Source: Euryarchaeota archaeon SCGC AAA252-I15 (GTDB lineage Archaea > Altiarchaeota > Altiarchaeia > IMC4 > SCGC-AAA252-I15). From it: a stretch of DNA of 25,655 nt. The position numbers and the translations under genes were made by a program. The DNA is taken from positions 1 to 25,655 of the forward strand of contig AQSC01000042.1 in NCBI GenBank assembly GCA_000402775.1. Reading direction: 5' to 3'. This document shows positions 1-8,176 of the stretch, one piece after another. Position 1 is the stretch's first letter. The number at the start of each line of letters is the position of its first letter. The notes beneath the pieces were generated by a model. That model worked only from the letters and a program-made list of their open reading frames with translations. It searched no databases and was not told the DNA's origin.

Positions 1-1
1 C

Positions 2-1606
2 AACAGTGGCTGGGTTGAATTGATTAATATAACAGTTATTGACGACCAAGGTGTCACTGTCTCCTGTCCAAGGACGAACCTGCCTCCGCACACGGCGATG
101 ACATGTAATGCGACCGGTGTTGCTGTTACAGGACAATACGCAAATATTGGTACTGTAACTGGCTGGGATAATTTAAGTCAAATGGCATCAGACACCGACC
201 CAAGCCACTACTTTGGAAATACAATTGGCTCATCGACCACAACAACAGTGCCTGCAACAACTACGACGTCGACGACTTCATCAACAACATCAACGACTGT
301 TCCGGCGACGACTACTGTGCCTTCGACGACGACGGTTCCGGTTTCGACGTCTTCGTCGTCTACGACGACTACTACTGTTCCGAGCGTTACTTCGTCTACG
401 ACTGTGCCTGCGACTACGTCTACTACGACTGTTCCGGTGACGACGACTTTGCCGTCTACGACTACTGTTTCGGTAACGACGTCGTCTACTAGTACTACGT
501 CTTCGACTACGTCCAGTACGACATCGTCTACTACAACTACGACTTCGTCTACTACGTCTTCAACGACGACTTCGACGGTTTTGGCAACGACGACTGTGCC
601 CGCAACAACTACTCTATCTGTGACTACGACAATGCCGGTAACAACGTCAACGTCCTCGACGACGACAATACTGGTGACTTCGACAAGCAGTACGACGACG
701 CTTACTCCGGGGACGCTTGCGCCGCCTGAGCCGGTTATCGTGTTTAATATGGGCGGTTCAGTGACTGTGAGTTGGGATCCGATCTTGGAGGCTGAAAGCT
801 ATAATGTTTACGCTGTTGATGCGTGCGGCGACGTGGTTGGAGTGTTTGTGCTTGAGGAGTCGAACTTGACGAGTACTTCTTGGACTGACGGTAGCGCTGC
901 ATCTTACGCTCAGAGGTATTACAAAGTTGCTTCTGTTCGGGGTGTTGAGACTGCATTGTCTACTTACGCGGTGGGTAAATACGATGTTTCCCTTGCGACT
1001 GGCTGGAACCTTGTTTCTCAGCCGTTGGATCCGACGTACGCGGACATTAAGCCGTTCGACACTTCAGTGTTGAAGTCGCTTCACTCGGCAAGTGACAGCG
1101 ACTTTGGGGCGTTCACTGGAAGCTACGACTTCGTAGTCGGGCCGGTAGATGATGAGTCCGTAACTCTCGCGTCCTTCAATCCGTACGCGCCCTCTTGGCT
1201 CAACCAGAATTTGGTCAAGCTTACCGAAAAAGTGACATTCCAGATTTTGATGAACAAGCAGGATACGTTGACGGTTGTGGGTCGGGTTCCGACGGTTACC
1301 AACATCAATTTAGGTTCCGGCGACTGGTATTGGGTTGGATACCCGTCGTGTAAGACGCGTCTCATAAAGCCGTTTTTGACGTCCGCGTTGGGTTCACTAC
1401 ATGATGGTGTTGCATCCAATTTCGGTTCCGGATTCGACGGGACTTATGATTTCGTGGTGGGTTCCATGTTGGATAACACTTATCTTGGAACTTTCGACCC
1501 GTTCAAGGAGCCTCTGCTACCCCAAAACTTGTTTGAGATGAGGCCGGGGCGCGGATACATCCTTGGGATGAACATGGGAGACAGTCTAACTGTCTCCTAC
1601 ACCTGA
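2..1606 (+). CDS. Thr-rich cell-surface protein, 5'-truncated by window edge
   Basis: The reading frame is open to the window edge (first full codon at base 2), so the ATG at 20 is probably internal. 534 residues are visible. Residues 1-75 resemble the end of a DUF11/SD-type repeat, with SCP...PPHTAMTC and then GQYANIGTVTG. Residues ~76-255 are a low-complexity Thr/Ser linker with TTTVPATTT-like units, a likely O-glycosylated stalk. Residues ~256-345 look like a fibronectin-III-type domain (VTVSWDPILEAESYNVY...YYKV). The C-terminus holds two diverged copies of a module: IKPFDTSVLKSLH...YDFVVG and IKPFLTSALGSLH...YDFVVG. No C-terminal membrane anchor is seen. It is probably an exported surface-layer or adhesin-like protein; the exact role is unknown. 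It is followed 29 bases later by another surface gene on the same strand. Confidence 0.8.
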   Translation, partial: NSGWVELINITVIDDQGVTVSCPRTNLPPHTAMTCNATGVAVTGQYANIGTVTGWDNLSQMASDTDPSHYFGNTIGSSTTTTVPATTTTSTTSSTTSTTVPATTTVPSTTTVPVSTSSSSTTTTTVPSVTSSTTVPATTSTTTVPVTTTLPSTTTVSVTTSSTSTTSSTTSSTTSSTTTTTSSTTSSTTTSTVLATTTVPATTTLSVTTTMPVTTSTSSTTTILVTSTSSTTTLTPGTLAPPEPVIVFNMGGSVTVSWDPILEAESYNVYAVDACGDVVGVFVLEESNLTSTSWTDGSAASYAQRYYKVASVRGVETALSTYAVGKYDVSLATGWNLVSQPLDPTYADIKPFDTSVLKSLHSASDSDFGAFTGSYDFVVGPVDDESVTLASFNPYAPSWLNQNLVKLTEKVTFQILMNKQDTLTVVGRVPTVTNINLGSGDWYWVGYPSCKTRLIKPFLTSALGSLHDGVASNFGSGFDGTYDFVVGSMLDNTYLGTFDPFKEPLLPQNLFEMRPGRGYILGMNMGDSLTVSYT

Positions 1607-1617
1607 TTTTTTATATT
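1607..1617 (+). promoter_or_regulatory. Putative TATA box for the 1636 gene
   Basis: A T-rich TTTTTTATATTT lies just after the stop of the upstream gene and about 25 bases before the ATG at 1636. That is the usual archaeal TATA-to-start distance, so the transcript could be leaderless; no ribosome-binding site is visible before the ATG. The T-run could instead, or also, terminate the upstream gene. Confidence 0.35.
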
Positions 1618-1635
1618 TCAAGTGCAAAGGTTTAG

Positions 1636-2316
1636 ATGATGGATCAATCTTATCGCTTTTATATTGTAGTCTTCTTCCTGCCTTTATTATCCTGCGGTGT
1701 GTGTGCTTTCACTACAATCCACAGCATTAACGGAAACGTCTATGACAGTGGGGGAGTGCCTCTCCCGGGCGTTGAGGTCTCGGCCTGGCTGAATGGGACG
1801 GAGAGGGTGAGTGTTGTATCGAAAAACTATGGTGCAGGATATGAGTCATATTTTCTGCTTGACGTAAACGCCGAGACGACAGAGACTGGCGGGAAAATTA
1901 CCTTTAAGGTAAGTGGTGTTGAGGCTTCCGAGTCTTTAAACTTCACACCCCTCGGAAGAACTGATGTTAATCTGACAATGCCGCCTCAACTCATGGAATC
2001 GGAATCATCAAGTGGGGGGGAGTCGACTTCAACTGTGAATTCAGTAGGCAGACCCTCATATGAGACTACTACTCTGAGGGTTCAGCCTTCTTTTACGACG
2101 ACTTCAACCATTATGGGCTCAACTACTAGTATTGCTTTTCTCAGCACTTCCATGCCTGCTGAGAGTGGTGTTCACGGTGAAACCACCCTTAAAAAACAGG
2201 AAACAGCGGGCGTAGGTGATGGGCAAGCGGAAACTGGAAATGGGTTCAATTATGCCCTACTAATCCCAATTATCGCCCTGATTGCTGCAGTATTCATCCT
2301 CAAAAGAAAAAGATGA
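1636..2316 (+). CDS. Membrane-anchored surface protein with carboxypeptidase-regulatory-like domain
   Basis: 226 residues. The N-terminus is a signal peptide (hydrophobic stretch ~10-25). Residues ~29-112 form a beta-rich domain (NGNVYDSGGVPLPGVEVSAW...YESYFLLDV...ITFKVSGVEA) of the carboxypeptidase-regulatory or transthyretin-like type. A Ser/Thr-rich stalk (~115-190) follows, then a C-terminal membrane helix (NYALLIPIIALIAAVFIL) with a basic KRKR tail. It is predicted to sit outside the cell, anchored by its C-terminus. The same N-terminal domain recurs in the next two genes, and this gene overlaps the next by four bases (ATGA), so they are probably co-transcribed. A binding or cell-wall role is inference. 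Confidence 0.75.
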   Translation: MMDQSYRFYIVVFFLPLLSCGVCAFTTIHSINGNVYDSGGVPLPGVEVSAWLNGTERVSVVSKNYGAGYESYFLLDVNAETTETGGKITFKVSGVEASESLNFTPLGRTDVNLTMPPQLMESESSSGGESTSTVNSVGRPSYETTTLRVQPSFTTTSTIMGSTTSIAFLSTSMPAESGVHGETTLKKQETAGVGDGQAETGNGFNYALLIPIIALIAAVFILKRKR

Positions 2317-3119
2317 TATGGGGTGCTAAACCACTATTTCTGATTGCGTTGCTTCTCGCAGGCTGCGTTTCCTCCTATTCCGCAGTCTGTAATGTTGCGG
2401 GACGAGTCCATGATTTTCGGGGAAACCCGCTATTCAACGTTACCGTTAGAGGATGGGTGAATGGAACGGATCGCGGTAATACTACAACATACGAATACTT
2501 TGGTGAAGCATTGTTTACCCTTGATCTGCAGGGAGATAGCACTGAAGTGGGTGCGATTATCTCCTTCACTGTCGACGGTATAGAAGTCCCTGAGACCTCA
2601 ACATTCATTCATCCACGGGGGGATCAAAACCTCACTCTCACGCAAGGTTTCGTGAACCACTCGATCCTTTTAAATGAATTTACTGCTGGACCTTCAGGTT
2701 GGATTGAATTGTATAATAACGGGTCCAAAACCGCCAACATCAAGGATTATGAATTGATCGGAATGCGCGGATTAGAAACCCAACACACAAGAACACTCAA
2801 TCAAGGATGGAATCTTGTGTCCCTAGCTCTTGATTCACCAGTTGAATCAGCCTACGTTATCCCCTACAATAAAGTCGTGTACCCGAATGATTTCGCATTA
2901 TTTCTGGGAGTTTCAACCGGAATAAATTTGAGTGCGAGTTCAGGACGCCTTTTTTTAGAAGATCCCTACAACTACTCAATCGATTACTTGGCTTATACTA
3001 GTTCGTCCTTTAATACGTCTTGGAGTGTGTTTCCGTTTAATGTTTCGGTGGGGAGGATGACTGATGGTTTTTCAAATTGGACTTTTTTCACAAATCCCAG
3101 TCCAGGAGCGTCAAATTGA
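2313..3119 (+). CDS. Putative lipoprotein with N-terminal regulatory-like domain and lamin-tail-like domain
   Basis: 268 residues, overlapping the upstream gene by ATGA. The signal peptide ends in a lipobox-like LLAGC at ~14-18, which suggests lipid anchoring at that Cys rather than a membrane helix; no C-terminal helix is present. Residues ~24-110 repeat the domain of the neighbours (AGRVHDFRGNPLFNVTVRGWVNG...ISFTVDGIEV). Residues ~118-268 look like a lamin-tail domain: ILLNEFTAGPSGWIELYN near its start and GRMTDGFSNWTFFTNPSPGA at its end. Many NxS/T sites are compatible with N-glycosylation. It is an extracellular structural or binding protein of unknown ligand. Confidence 0.7.
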   Translation: MIWGAKPLFLIALLLAGCVSSYSAVCNVAGRVHDFRGNPLFNVTVRGWVNGTDRGNTTTYEYFGEALFTLDLQGDSTEVGAIISFTVDGIEVPETSTFIHPRGDQNLTLTQGFVNHSILLNEFTAGPSGWIELYNNGSKTANIKDYELIGMRGLETQHTRTLNQGWNLVSLALDSPVESAYVIPYNKVVYPNDFALFLGVSTGINLSASSGRLFLEDPYNYSIDYLAYTSSSFNTSWSVFPFNVSVGRMTDGFSNWTFFTNPSPGASN

Positions 3120-3157
3120 TTATAACCAAGAAAAATACCCATTTACGTACAATGTTT

Positions 3158-3168
3158 ATTTTTATATG
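3158..3168 (+). promoter_or_regulatory. Putative TATA box for the 3211 gene
   Basis: An AT-rich TTTTTATATG lies 43-53 bases before the ATG at 3211, in the 91-base gap after the lipoprotein gene. This would give a short leader. The gap is AT-rich throughout, so the assignment is uncertain. Confidence 0.3.
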
Positions 3169-3210
3169 ATAAATTACCTATAATATCTGTATTAATGAAT
3201 TTTATTTGAA

Positions 3211-5610
3211 ATGGACACAATAAGGAATTTGGTGGTTGGGATACTCTTATTGCTTTTCTTTGCTAACACAGTAACCCCTGATTTAAACGTAATACAAGTA
3301 CACAATTTTGACGGAAACGTCTATGACGGCTATGGAACACAACTTGTGGGTGTTGAAGTCATAGCCTGGGTTAATAGTGAAAACCGAGGCAGTACTACTA
3401 CTGCAAATTATGGCGCAGGCCATGAATCCTACTACCTGATTGATGTCCAAGGAGACGATGAAGACGTAACCCTTGGAAGAATAGTCTCTTTTACTATTGA
3501 CGGTGCGACTGCCTTGGAATCAAAGGCTTTTGAAGCCAGCGGTAATGAAGATATGTATCACTTGCATCTACCAATTAGTGAGACGACTACCACGACCGTT
3601 TCAGCAACGACTACAATTCCTTCAACTACGTCCACGATGCCTCCAACAACCACAATCCCAACCACTACCACTGTTACGGCGACGACAACTACAGTCATGG
3701 TTACAACTGTTCCATCAACTACAACGGTCATGGTTACAACGGTTCCATCAACTACTATGATGGTTTCAACGACAACTCAGCCAACGATCGTAACTACTCT
3801 ACCTCGTGGAAGGCCTAGTCCAAACTACTTGAATCTAATTGTAACTGGTAGGTGCCTTGAGGACGAGATAAAAGTAGATGTTCGAAAGAGCGGTGCTAGA
3901 CCGCTTCGCGGTTCGAGGGTATCAGTTTATCTTGGTTCGCAGAAGTTCGGAACCTATGAGACTGACAGTGACGGACTCGTGACCTTCCAGCCTACCAAGA
4001 CTGGACAGTACTTCATTGAAGCTTACAAAAGCGGGTACTATACCAGTTTCACAGATATTACTATAGTTAAATGTCAAAACGGACCTGAAACTTGTTACGA
4101 CAAGATTCAAAATCAGGATGAGACTGGGGTCGACTGTGGTGGAGTTTGTCCGCCCTGCCCGACCTGCTATGACGGAATTCAAAACGGCGGGGAGACTGGT
4201 ATTGACTGCGGCGGAATATGCGGTCAGTGTAGAGCCTCCTGCTCTGACGGATTGAAAAACCAAAACGAGGAGGGCGTTGACTGTGGTGGAGTTTGTCCAC
4301 CCTGCCCGACCTGTTGGGACGAGATTCAAAATCAGGATGAGACTGGATTGGACTGCGGCGGTATATGCAAGCCTTGCAGGCCTACTTGTTTCGACGGAAT
4401 AAAAAACCAGGATGAGACTGGCGTCGACTGCGGAGGATCCTGCGGTGACTGCAAGGCCTCATGCAATGACGGAATTAAAAACCAGAATGAGGAGGATATC
4501 GACTGCGGCGGACTCTGTGGACCTTGTCCGACCTGCTTTGACGGATTGAAAAACGGCCGGGAACTTGGAGTAGACTGCGGCGGGTCATGCGGAGCATGCC
4601 CTCCAGGAACGTGCACTGATAGTGCTCGAAACCAGAACGAGGAAGGAGTCGACTGCGGTGGAGTGTGTCCAGCATGCAAGACCTGCTTTGACGGAATAAA
4701 AAACCAAGGTGAGACCGGCGTCGACTGCGGGGGAGTATGCTCGACCTGTCCGACATGCAATGATGGAATATTAAACCAGAATGAGGAAGCTGTCGACTGC
4801 GGAGGAATTTGCCCACCGTGCGTTGAGACGTGCCTTATCTGTCAGCCTGAACTCTCAGCTGGCAGGGCTGAATGCAAAGTCCGGTACTGGACTGGCATGG
4901 ATGAATTGAAGGACTCGTTTTGCGGGGAGATTAAAAACCTGATTGTATTCACGCCCTCACAGGACATGAATGTGAGTTCCTTAAAGATTGAGGGTAATCC
5001 AACTGCTCGCGCAACCATTAGTGATGTGTCCGGAATCATCGCCAAGTCAATCGATTACAATACTGATGGTTTAATACTGGACAACACTGTTGAGCTTCGT
5101 GAGGGTGACGCTTACATAATATTTATTAGCAAGCCCGAGGACGCTGGTAACTGCGCCAAGCTTATGAGTGAGGGTCGTATTGATGATTCTCTCGGTTCAT
5201 GGGAAGTCCGCGATAGTTGGTGCGATGGCATTCAAAACGGATGTTATCTTGCAGTGACTTTAAACGACAATTGTCCCACCTGCTTTGACGGTATCCAAAA
5301 TCAGGGTGAGACTGGAGTCGACTGCGGAGGATCCTGTAGTGCTTGCTCTCCAGCCTTTATCGGCAGAGTAACATCCTTTGCAGGAAGCGGAAGCGGGTGG
5401 ACCTACCTATTGATCGGTCTTCTAATCCTTGCCGTCGCATTAGCCTACAGGAAGGGCCAGTCTGACGGAAAGAGGGGAAGTGAGAGTCTCTCTGTTGAAG
5501 AGTCTTTTGAAAAGTCTGTCGGAGTCTCAGCCGCCTCATACGGCAACTCAGACATGAATCACGTGAAGAAGGTTGGTTCGACTTCAAAGACGGCCAGGAA
5601 AACGAAGTAG
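3211..5610 (+). CDS. Cysteine-rich repeat surface protein with C-terminal membrane anchor
   Basis: 799 residues. Signal peptide ~1-24. Residues ~30-120 carry the same domain as the two upstream genes (DGNVYDGYGTQLVGVEVIAW). A Thr/Pro/Val stalk follows (~125-200), then a beta domain (~205-290, with GLVTFQPTKTGQYFIEAYKSGY). Ten tandem Cys-rich units occupy 295-537. A unique domain follows (~538-690), then an eleventh unit (691-712), a membrane helix (~730-750, WTYLLIGLLILAVALAY) and a ~50-residue basic cytoplasmic tail. Each unit has four Cys, so two disulfides or a metal site are possible. It ends with TAG one base before the convergent hisF. It is probably a rod-like surface protein, perhaps calcium-stabilised through the conserved D, N and E positions; function unknown. 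Confidence 0.8.
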   Translation: MDTIRNLVVGILLLLFFANTVTPDLNVIQVHNFDGNVYDGYGTQLVGVEVIAWVNSENRGSTTTANYGAGHESYYLIDVQGDDEDVTLGRIVSFTIDGATALESKAFEASGNEDMYHLHLPISETTTTTVSATTTIPSTTSTMPPTTTIPTTTTVTATTTTVMVTTVPSTTTVMVTTVPSTTMMVSTTTQPTIVTTLPRGRPSPNYLNLIVTGRCLEDEIKVDVRKSGARPLRGSRVSVYLGSQKFGTYETDSDGLVTFQPTKTGQYFIEAYKSGYYTSFTDITIVKCQNGPETCYDKIQNQDETGVDCGGVCPPCPTCYDGIQNGGETGIDCGGICGQCRASCSDGLKNQNEEGVDCGGVCPPCPTCWDEIQNQDETGLDCGGICKPCRPTCFDGIKNQDETGVDCGGSCGDCKASCNDGIKNQNEEDIDCGGLCGPCPTCFDGLKNGRELGVDCGGSCGACPPGTCTDSARNQNEEGVDCGGVCPACKTCFDGIKNQGETGVDCGGVCSTCPTCNDGILNQNEEAVDCGGICPPCVETCLICQPELSAGRAECKVRYWTGMDELKDSFCGEIKNLIVFTPSQDMNVSSLKIEGNPTARATISDVSGIIAKSIDYNTDGLILDNTVELREGDAYIIFISKPEDAGNCAKLMSEGRIDDSLGSWEVRDSWCDGIQNGCYLAVTLNDNCPTCFDGIQNQGETGVDCGGSCSACSPAFIGRVTSFAGSGSGWTYLLIGLLILAVALAYRKGQSDGKRGSESLSVEESFEKSVGVSAASYGNSDMNHVKKVGSTSKTARKTK
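4093..4821 (+). repeat. Ten tandem ~24-codon Cys-rich units
   Basis: Ten in-frame units of about 72 bases follow the pattern C-x-D-G, two residues, N, two residues, E, three residues, D-C-G-G, x-C, x-x-C. Typical units begin CFDGIKNQDETG or CSDGLKNQNEEG and end VDCGGVCPPC. An eleventh isolated copy lies at 5281-5346. The units are similar but not identical at DNA level, so duplication is not very recent. Long open frames on the opposite strand here are artefacts of the repeat. Confidence 0.9.
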
Positions 5611-5611
5611 G

Positions 5612-6388
5612 CTAGATTCTTGCGGGAATGTTATTTTCCCGCAAATACTCTTTTATTTCAAGGATACTAATCTCATTAAAGTGGAATATTGAGGCCGCAA
5701 GTGCTGCGTCCGCACGCCCCTTAGTAAACGCTTCGAGGATATGCTCTTTCGTCCCCACTCCTCCAGAGGCGATAACCGGAACACCCACGTTTTCAGAGAT
5801 AAGTCTTGTAAGCTCTAAATCAAACCCAATCTTCGTACCATCCCTGTCCATGCTCGTCAACATAAATTCTCCAGCACCCAGACTCTCACACTTGTTCGCC
5901 CACTCAAGAGTGTCAATCCCAGTGGGCTCTCGCCCCCCGTAAATATAGCATTCATGACCTGTTGGAGTATTCCCAGTATTCTTAGAGTCTATTGCAACAA
6001 CAATACATTGTGACCCAAACTGCTTCGCCCCATACTTCACGAGATTAGGATCCTTGATCGCGGAAGTATTAACCGTGATCTTGTCTGCCCCAGCCCGCAA
6101 AGTCTTTCGCATGTCTTCAGTCGACCTTATACCCCCTCCAACCGTAAGTGGGATGAATACTTTCTCGGCGGTTTTTTCAATCACAGAAATCATGTTCTCC
6201 CTCCTATCACTGCTCGCAGTAATGTCTAAAAAGACGATTTCGTCAGCACCCTCACAGTAGTATCTCTCAGCAAGCTCCCACGGCACTCCCGCATACCTTA
6301 TCTGCTTGAACTTCACTCCCTTGACGACCCTACCCTCCGTCACGGAGAGGTCACAGTCCAAGCATGGTATTATCCTCTTGGTTAGCAT
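5612..6388 (-). CDS. hisF: Imidazole glycerol phosphate synthase cyclase subunit HisF
   Basis: 258 residues, close to the usual ~250. HisF takes ammonia from the glutaminase HisH and converts PRFAR to imidazole glycerol phosphate and AICAR, in the cytoplasm (histidine and purine pathways). The (beta/alpha)8-barrel signatures are clear: RIIPCLD with the catalytic Asp11, GRVVKGVKF, LTVGGGIRS, the second catalytic Asp in AIDSK (Asp134), and the phosphate-binding VIASGGVG. A few extra residues lie between CLD and GRVVKG compared with bacterial HisF. No other his gene is in the window. It ends in TAG, convergent with the Cys-rich gene, and is divergent from the transporter gene at 6446. Confidence 0.96.
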   Translation of the reverse strand: MLTKRIIPCLDCDLSVTEGRVVKGVKFKQIRYAGVPWELAERYYCEGADEIVFLDITASSDRRENMISVIEKTAEKVFIPLTVGGGIRSTEDMRKTLRAGADKITVNTSAIKDPNLVKYGAKQFGSQCIVVAIDSKNTGNTPTGHECYIYGGREPTGIDTLEWANKCESLGAGEFMLTSMDRDGTKIGFDLELTRLISENVGVPVIASGGVGTKEHILEAFTKGRADAALAASIFHFNEISILEIKEYLRENNIPARI

Positions 6389-6433
6389 TTTTTGGATTAT
6401 TCTTTTATGGTACCCCCTTATTAATCCTACCTG

Positions 6434-6442
6434 CGATATTTA
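6434..6442 (-). promoter_or_regulatory. Putative TATA box for hisF
   Basis: Read on the minus strand, ATAAATATC lies about 46-54 bases upstream of the hisF ATG in the 57-base divergent gap. It touches the start of the transporter gene on the other strand. The sequence match is moderate. Confidence 0.3.
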
Positions 6443-6445
6443 TTT

Positions 6446-7405
6446 ATGCAATTGGTTTACCTGCTCTGGATGGCTTTGTCTTGCGCTGTTTTGGTCAAGA
6501 GCGCGGACTTGCTTGTCAAGGGGCTTGTTAAAATCGCTGAATACTTCCGGATGACAGAGTTTGGTATAGGCTTTATTGTCGTGGCGCTTGCGACTTCGGT
6601 CCCCGAGTTGTTTGTCGGCATCACCAGCGCCCTTGAGGGGAAACCCAGCATTGCGTTGGGTAACGTGATCGGGGCTAACATATTGGATTTGACGATCGTA
6701 ATCGGGATTGCCGCCTTGTTGAGCAGGGGCATTAAGGTTGAGAGTCCGTCTATTAGGATGGACACTCTATACACGTTTTTCATCACTCTTCTACCCCTGA
6801 TTCTTATGGCCGACAAGGAGATTTCCCGCATGGACGGGTGCATCCTCCTTATTGTTTTCGCCTTCTACATGCTTAACCTGTTCAGGCAGGAGTCGAGATT
6901 CAGGGAGAGGCTTGATTCCGTATCTCATCGTGTTTTCGTGAGAAACTTATTTGTGGTCTTATTTGCCCTTGTCCTCCTTTTTTTCAGTGCGAAGTACGTT
7001 GTAAAGTACGCGTCTCTCGTGGCTGAAGACCTTAATATCCCGCCAATACTCGTAGGCCTTGTTCTGATTTCACTGGGCACCACGCTCCCGGAGCTTACTT
7101 TTGAGAGTCGGGCCGTCATGAGAAAGCACGGTTATATGGCTTTGGGGGATCTTCTTGGGAGTGTTGCCGTGAACACGACTCTCGTGTTGGGTGTTACTGC
7201 TTTAATATCCCCTATTCATGCGGACTTTCTCTTGTTCACGACCAGTGCGGTTTTTCTAGTCGTCGTCGGCTTTATCTTCATGACCTTCGTCGAGAGCGAG
7301 AAATTCATTTCCTGGCAGGAGGGTGTTGCCCTGATCTTGTTGTACGTTCTTTTCCTGGTCGTTGAGATGAACATCAGAATACTTGAGGTCTCGCAAGCTG
7401 TTTAA
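6446..7405 (+). CDS. Na+/Ca2+ (cation) exchanger, CaCA/YrbG-like
   Basis: 319 residues, about ten membrane helices, typical of prokaryotic CaCA antiporters. Both alpha-repeats are present. Repeat 1 has ATSVPE (49-54) and then GNVIGAN (72-78). Repeat 2 has GTTLPE (211-216) and then GDLLGS (234-239). The two acidic residues in the x-P-E motifs coordinate the transported ion in this family. It probably exchanges Na+ (or H+) against Ca2+ across the cytoplasmic membrane; the exact ions cannot be read from sequence. It is divergent from hisF and convergent with the broken spermidine-synthase-like gene. A Na+ gradient would connect it to the Na+-type ATP synthase downstream, which is an inference. 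Confidence 0.88.
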   Translation: MQLVYLLWMALSCAVLVKSADLLVKGLVKIAEYFRMTEFGIGFIVVALATSVPELFVGITSALEGKPSIALGNVIGANILDLTIVIGIAALLSRGIKVESPSIRMDTLYTFFITLLPLILMADKEISRMDGCILLIVFAFYMLNLFRQESRFRERLDSVSHRVFVRNLFVVLFALVLLFFSAKYVVKYASLVAEDLNIPPILVGLVLISLGTTLPELTFESRAVMRKHGYMALGDLLGSVAVNTTLVLGVTALISPIHADFLLFTTSAVFLVVVGFIFMTFVESEKFISWQEGVALILLYVLFLVVEMNIRILEVSQAV

Positions 7406-7415
7406 CCTTATCAGG

Positions 7416-8150
7416 TCAACCGACTGGTTTCAGGCTTTTAAGCACCTTGTTGAGCGTTACTTTGAGTCTTGGGTCAACTCGATTTTTCAGTGTCTCTTCT
7501 ACCTACCCTAAAGACACTTTCCTAGGAAAGGCGAAGTATATGGTGTTTTCGTCGTAGCTTGCACTGTAGTGGGTTTTGAATGCCGTCTTGATGTTTCTTT
7601 TCAAGTCTTTTACTTCTTTCTTGTCGTTTTCATCCACTATGGAGTTTAAAATAAAAACTCCGTCGGATCTTAAATGGTTTTCACAGAGATTGAAGAATTC
7701 CTTCGTATTTATGTCTTTGGGAATGCGGTCTCCGATAAACGCGTCCGCAATAATCACGTCATAGCTTTTTTCGACCAATCTCAGATACTCTTTCACGCCT
7801 GTCCGCTGTATTGAGAGATTAAGGTTTTCACCAATGTTGAAGTATTTCACTGCAATCTCGATTATTCGATCATCCACTTCAAATGCGTCGAATTTCGGAT
7901 TGAAAAGTTCCGTATACTACCTTACGATAGTCCCGCCTCCAAACCCTACTAAAAGAACTTCAGAAACGTTTCCCGCAAGATAAGCTAATGCGGTAGTGTA
8001 ATCCCAGTATCCTCCCATGAAAAGCCGGTTTTCATCGTATACTGAGTAGCTGTTGTCGTCTCCGTCAACTTCAAGCTTGACTACACCGTTCCGCCTTACG
8101 ACACGGATATTGTCTTCTTCAAACAAAACTTCAGTCCCAGAGTAACCCAT
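7416..8150 (-). pseudogene. Spermidine-synthase-like methyltransferase-fold gene interrupted by in-frame TAG
   Basis: Two open segments (8150-7920 and 7916-7506) are in one frame, separated by a single TAG (7919-7917, codon 78). Joined, they read as a spermidine/polyamine-synthase-like SAM-fold protein: an N-terminal beta domain (~1-50), VLLVGFGGGT (66-74), then after the stop YTELFNPKFDAFEVDD with the expected acidic residue after beta-2, and YDVIIADAF. A second TAG (7505-7503, codon 216) may be the end, but the frame stays open for 28 more codons (VEETLKNRVDPRLKVTLNKV...) to a TGA at 7418-7416, only ten bases from the convergent transporter gene. There is no frameshift. Most likely a recent nonsense-mutated gene; amber readthrough is the alternative. 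It lies 26 bases after ilvC. Confidence 0.7.
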
Positions 8151-8176
8151 TTAAAAAAAGAATTGAGGGAATGCTG

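Noticed and set aside
230..700. Tandem DNA repeat or CRISPR-like array
   Set aside because: It is an irregular run of Thr/Ser codons (ACG, ACT, TCG, TCT) in frame, a protein stalk; there are no constant repeats with unique spacers.
3922..4816. Long minus-strand frames in the Cys-rich region
   Set aside because: They follow the 72-base repeat periodicity and read as low-complexity antisense; the plus frame has a coherent signal peptide, repeats and anchor.
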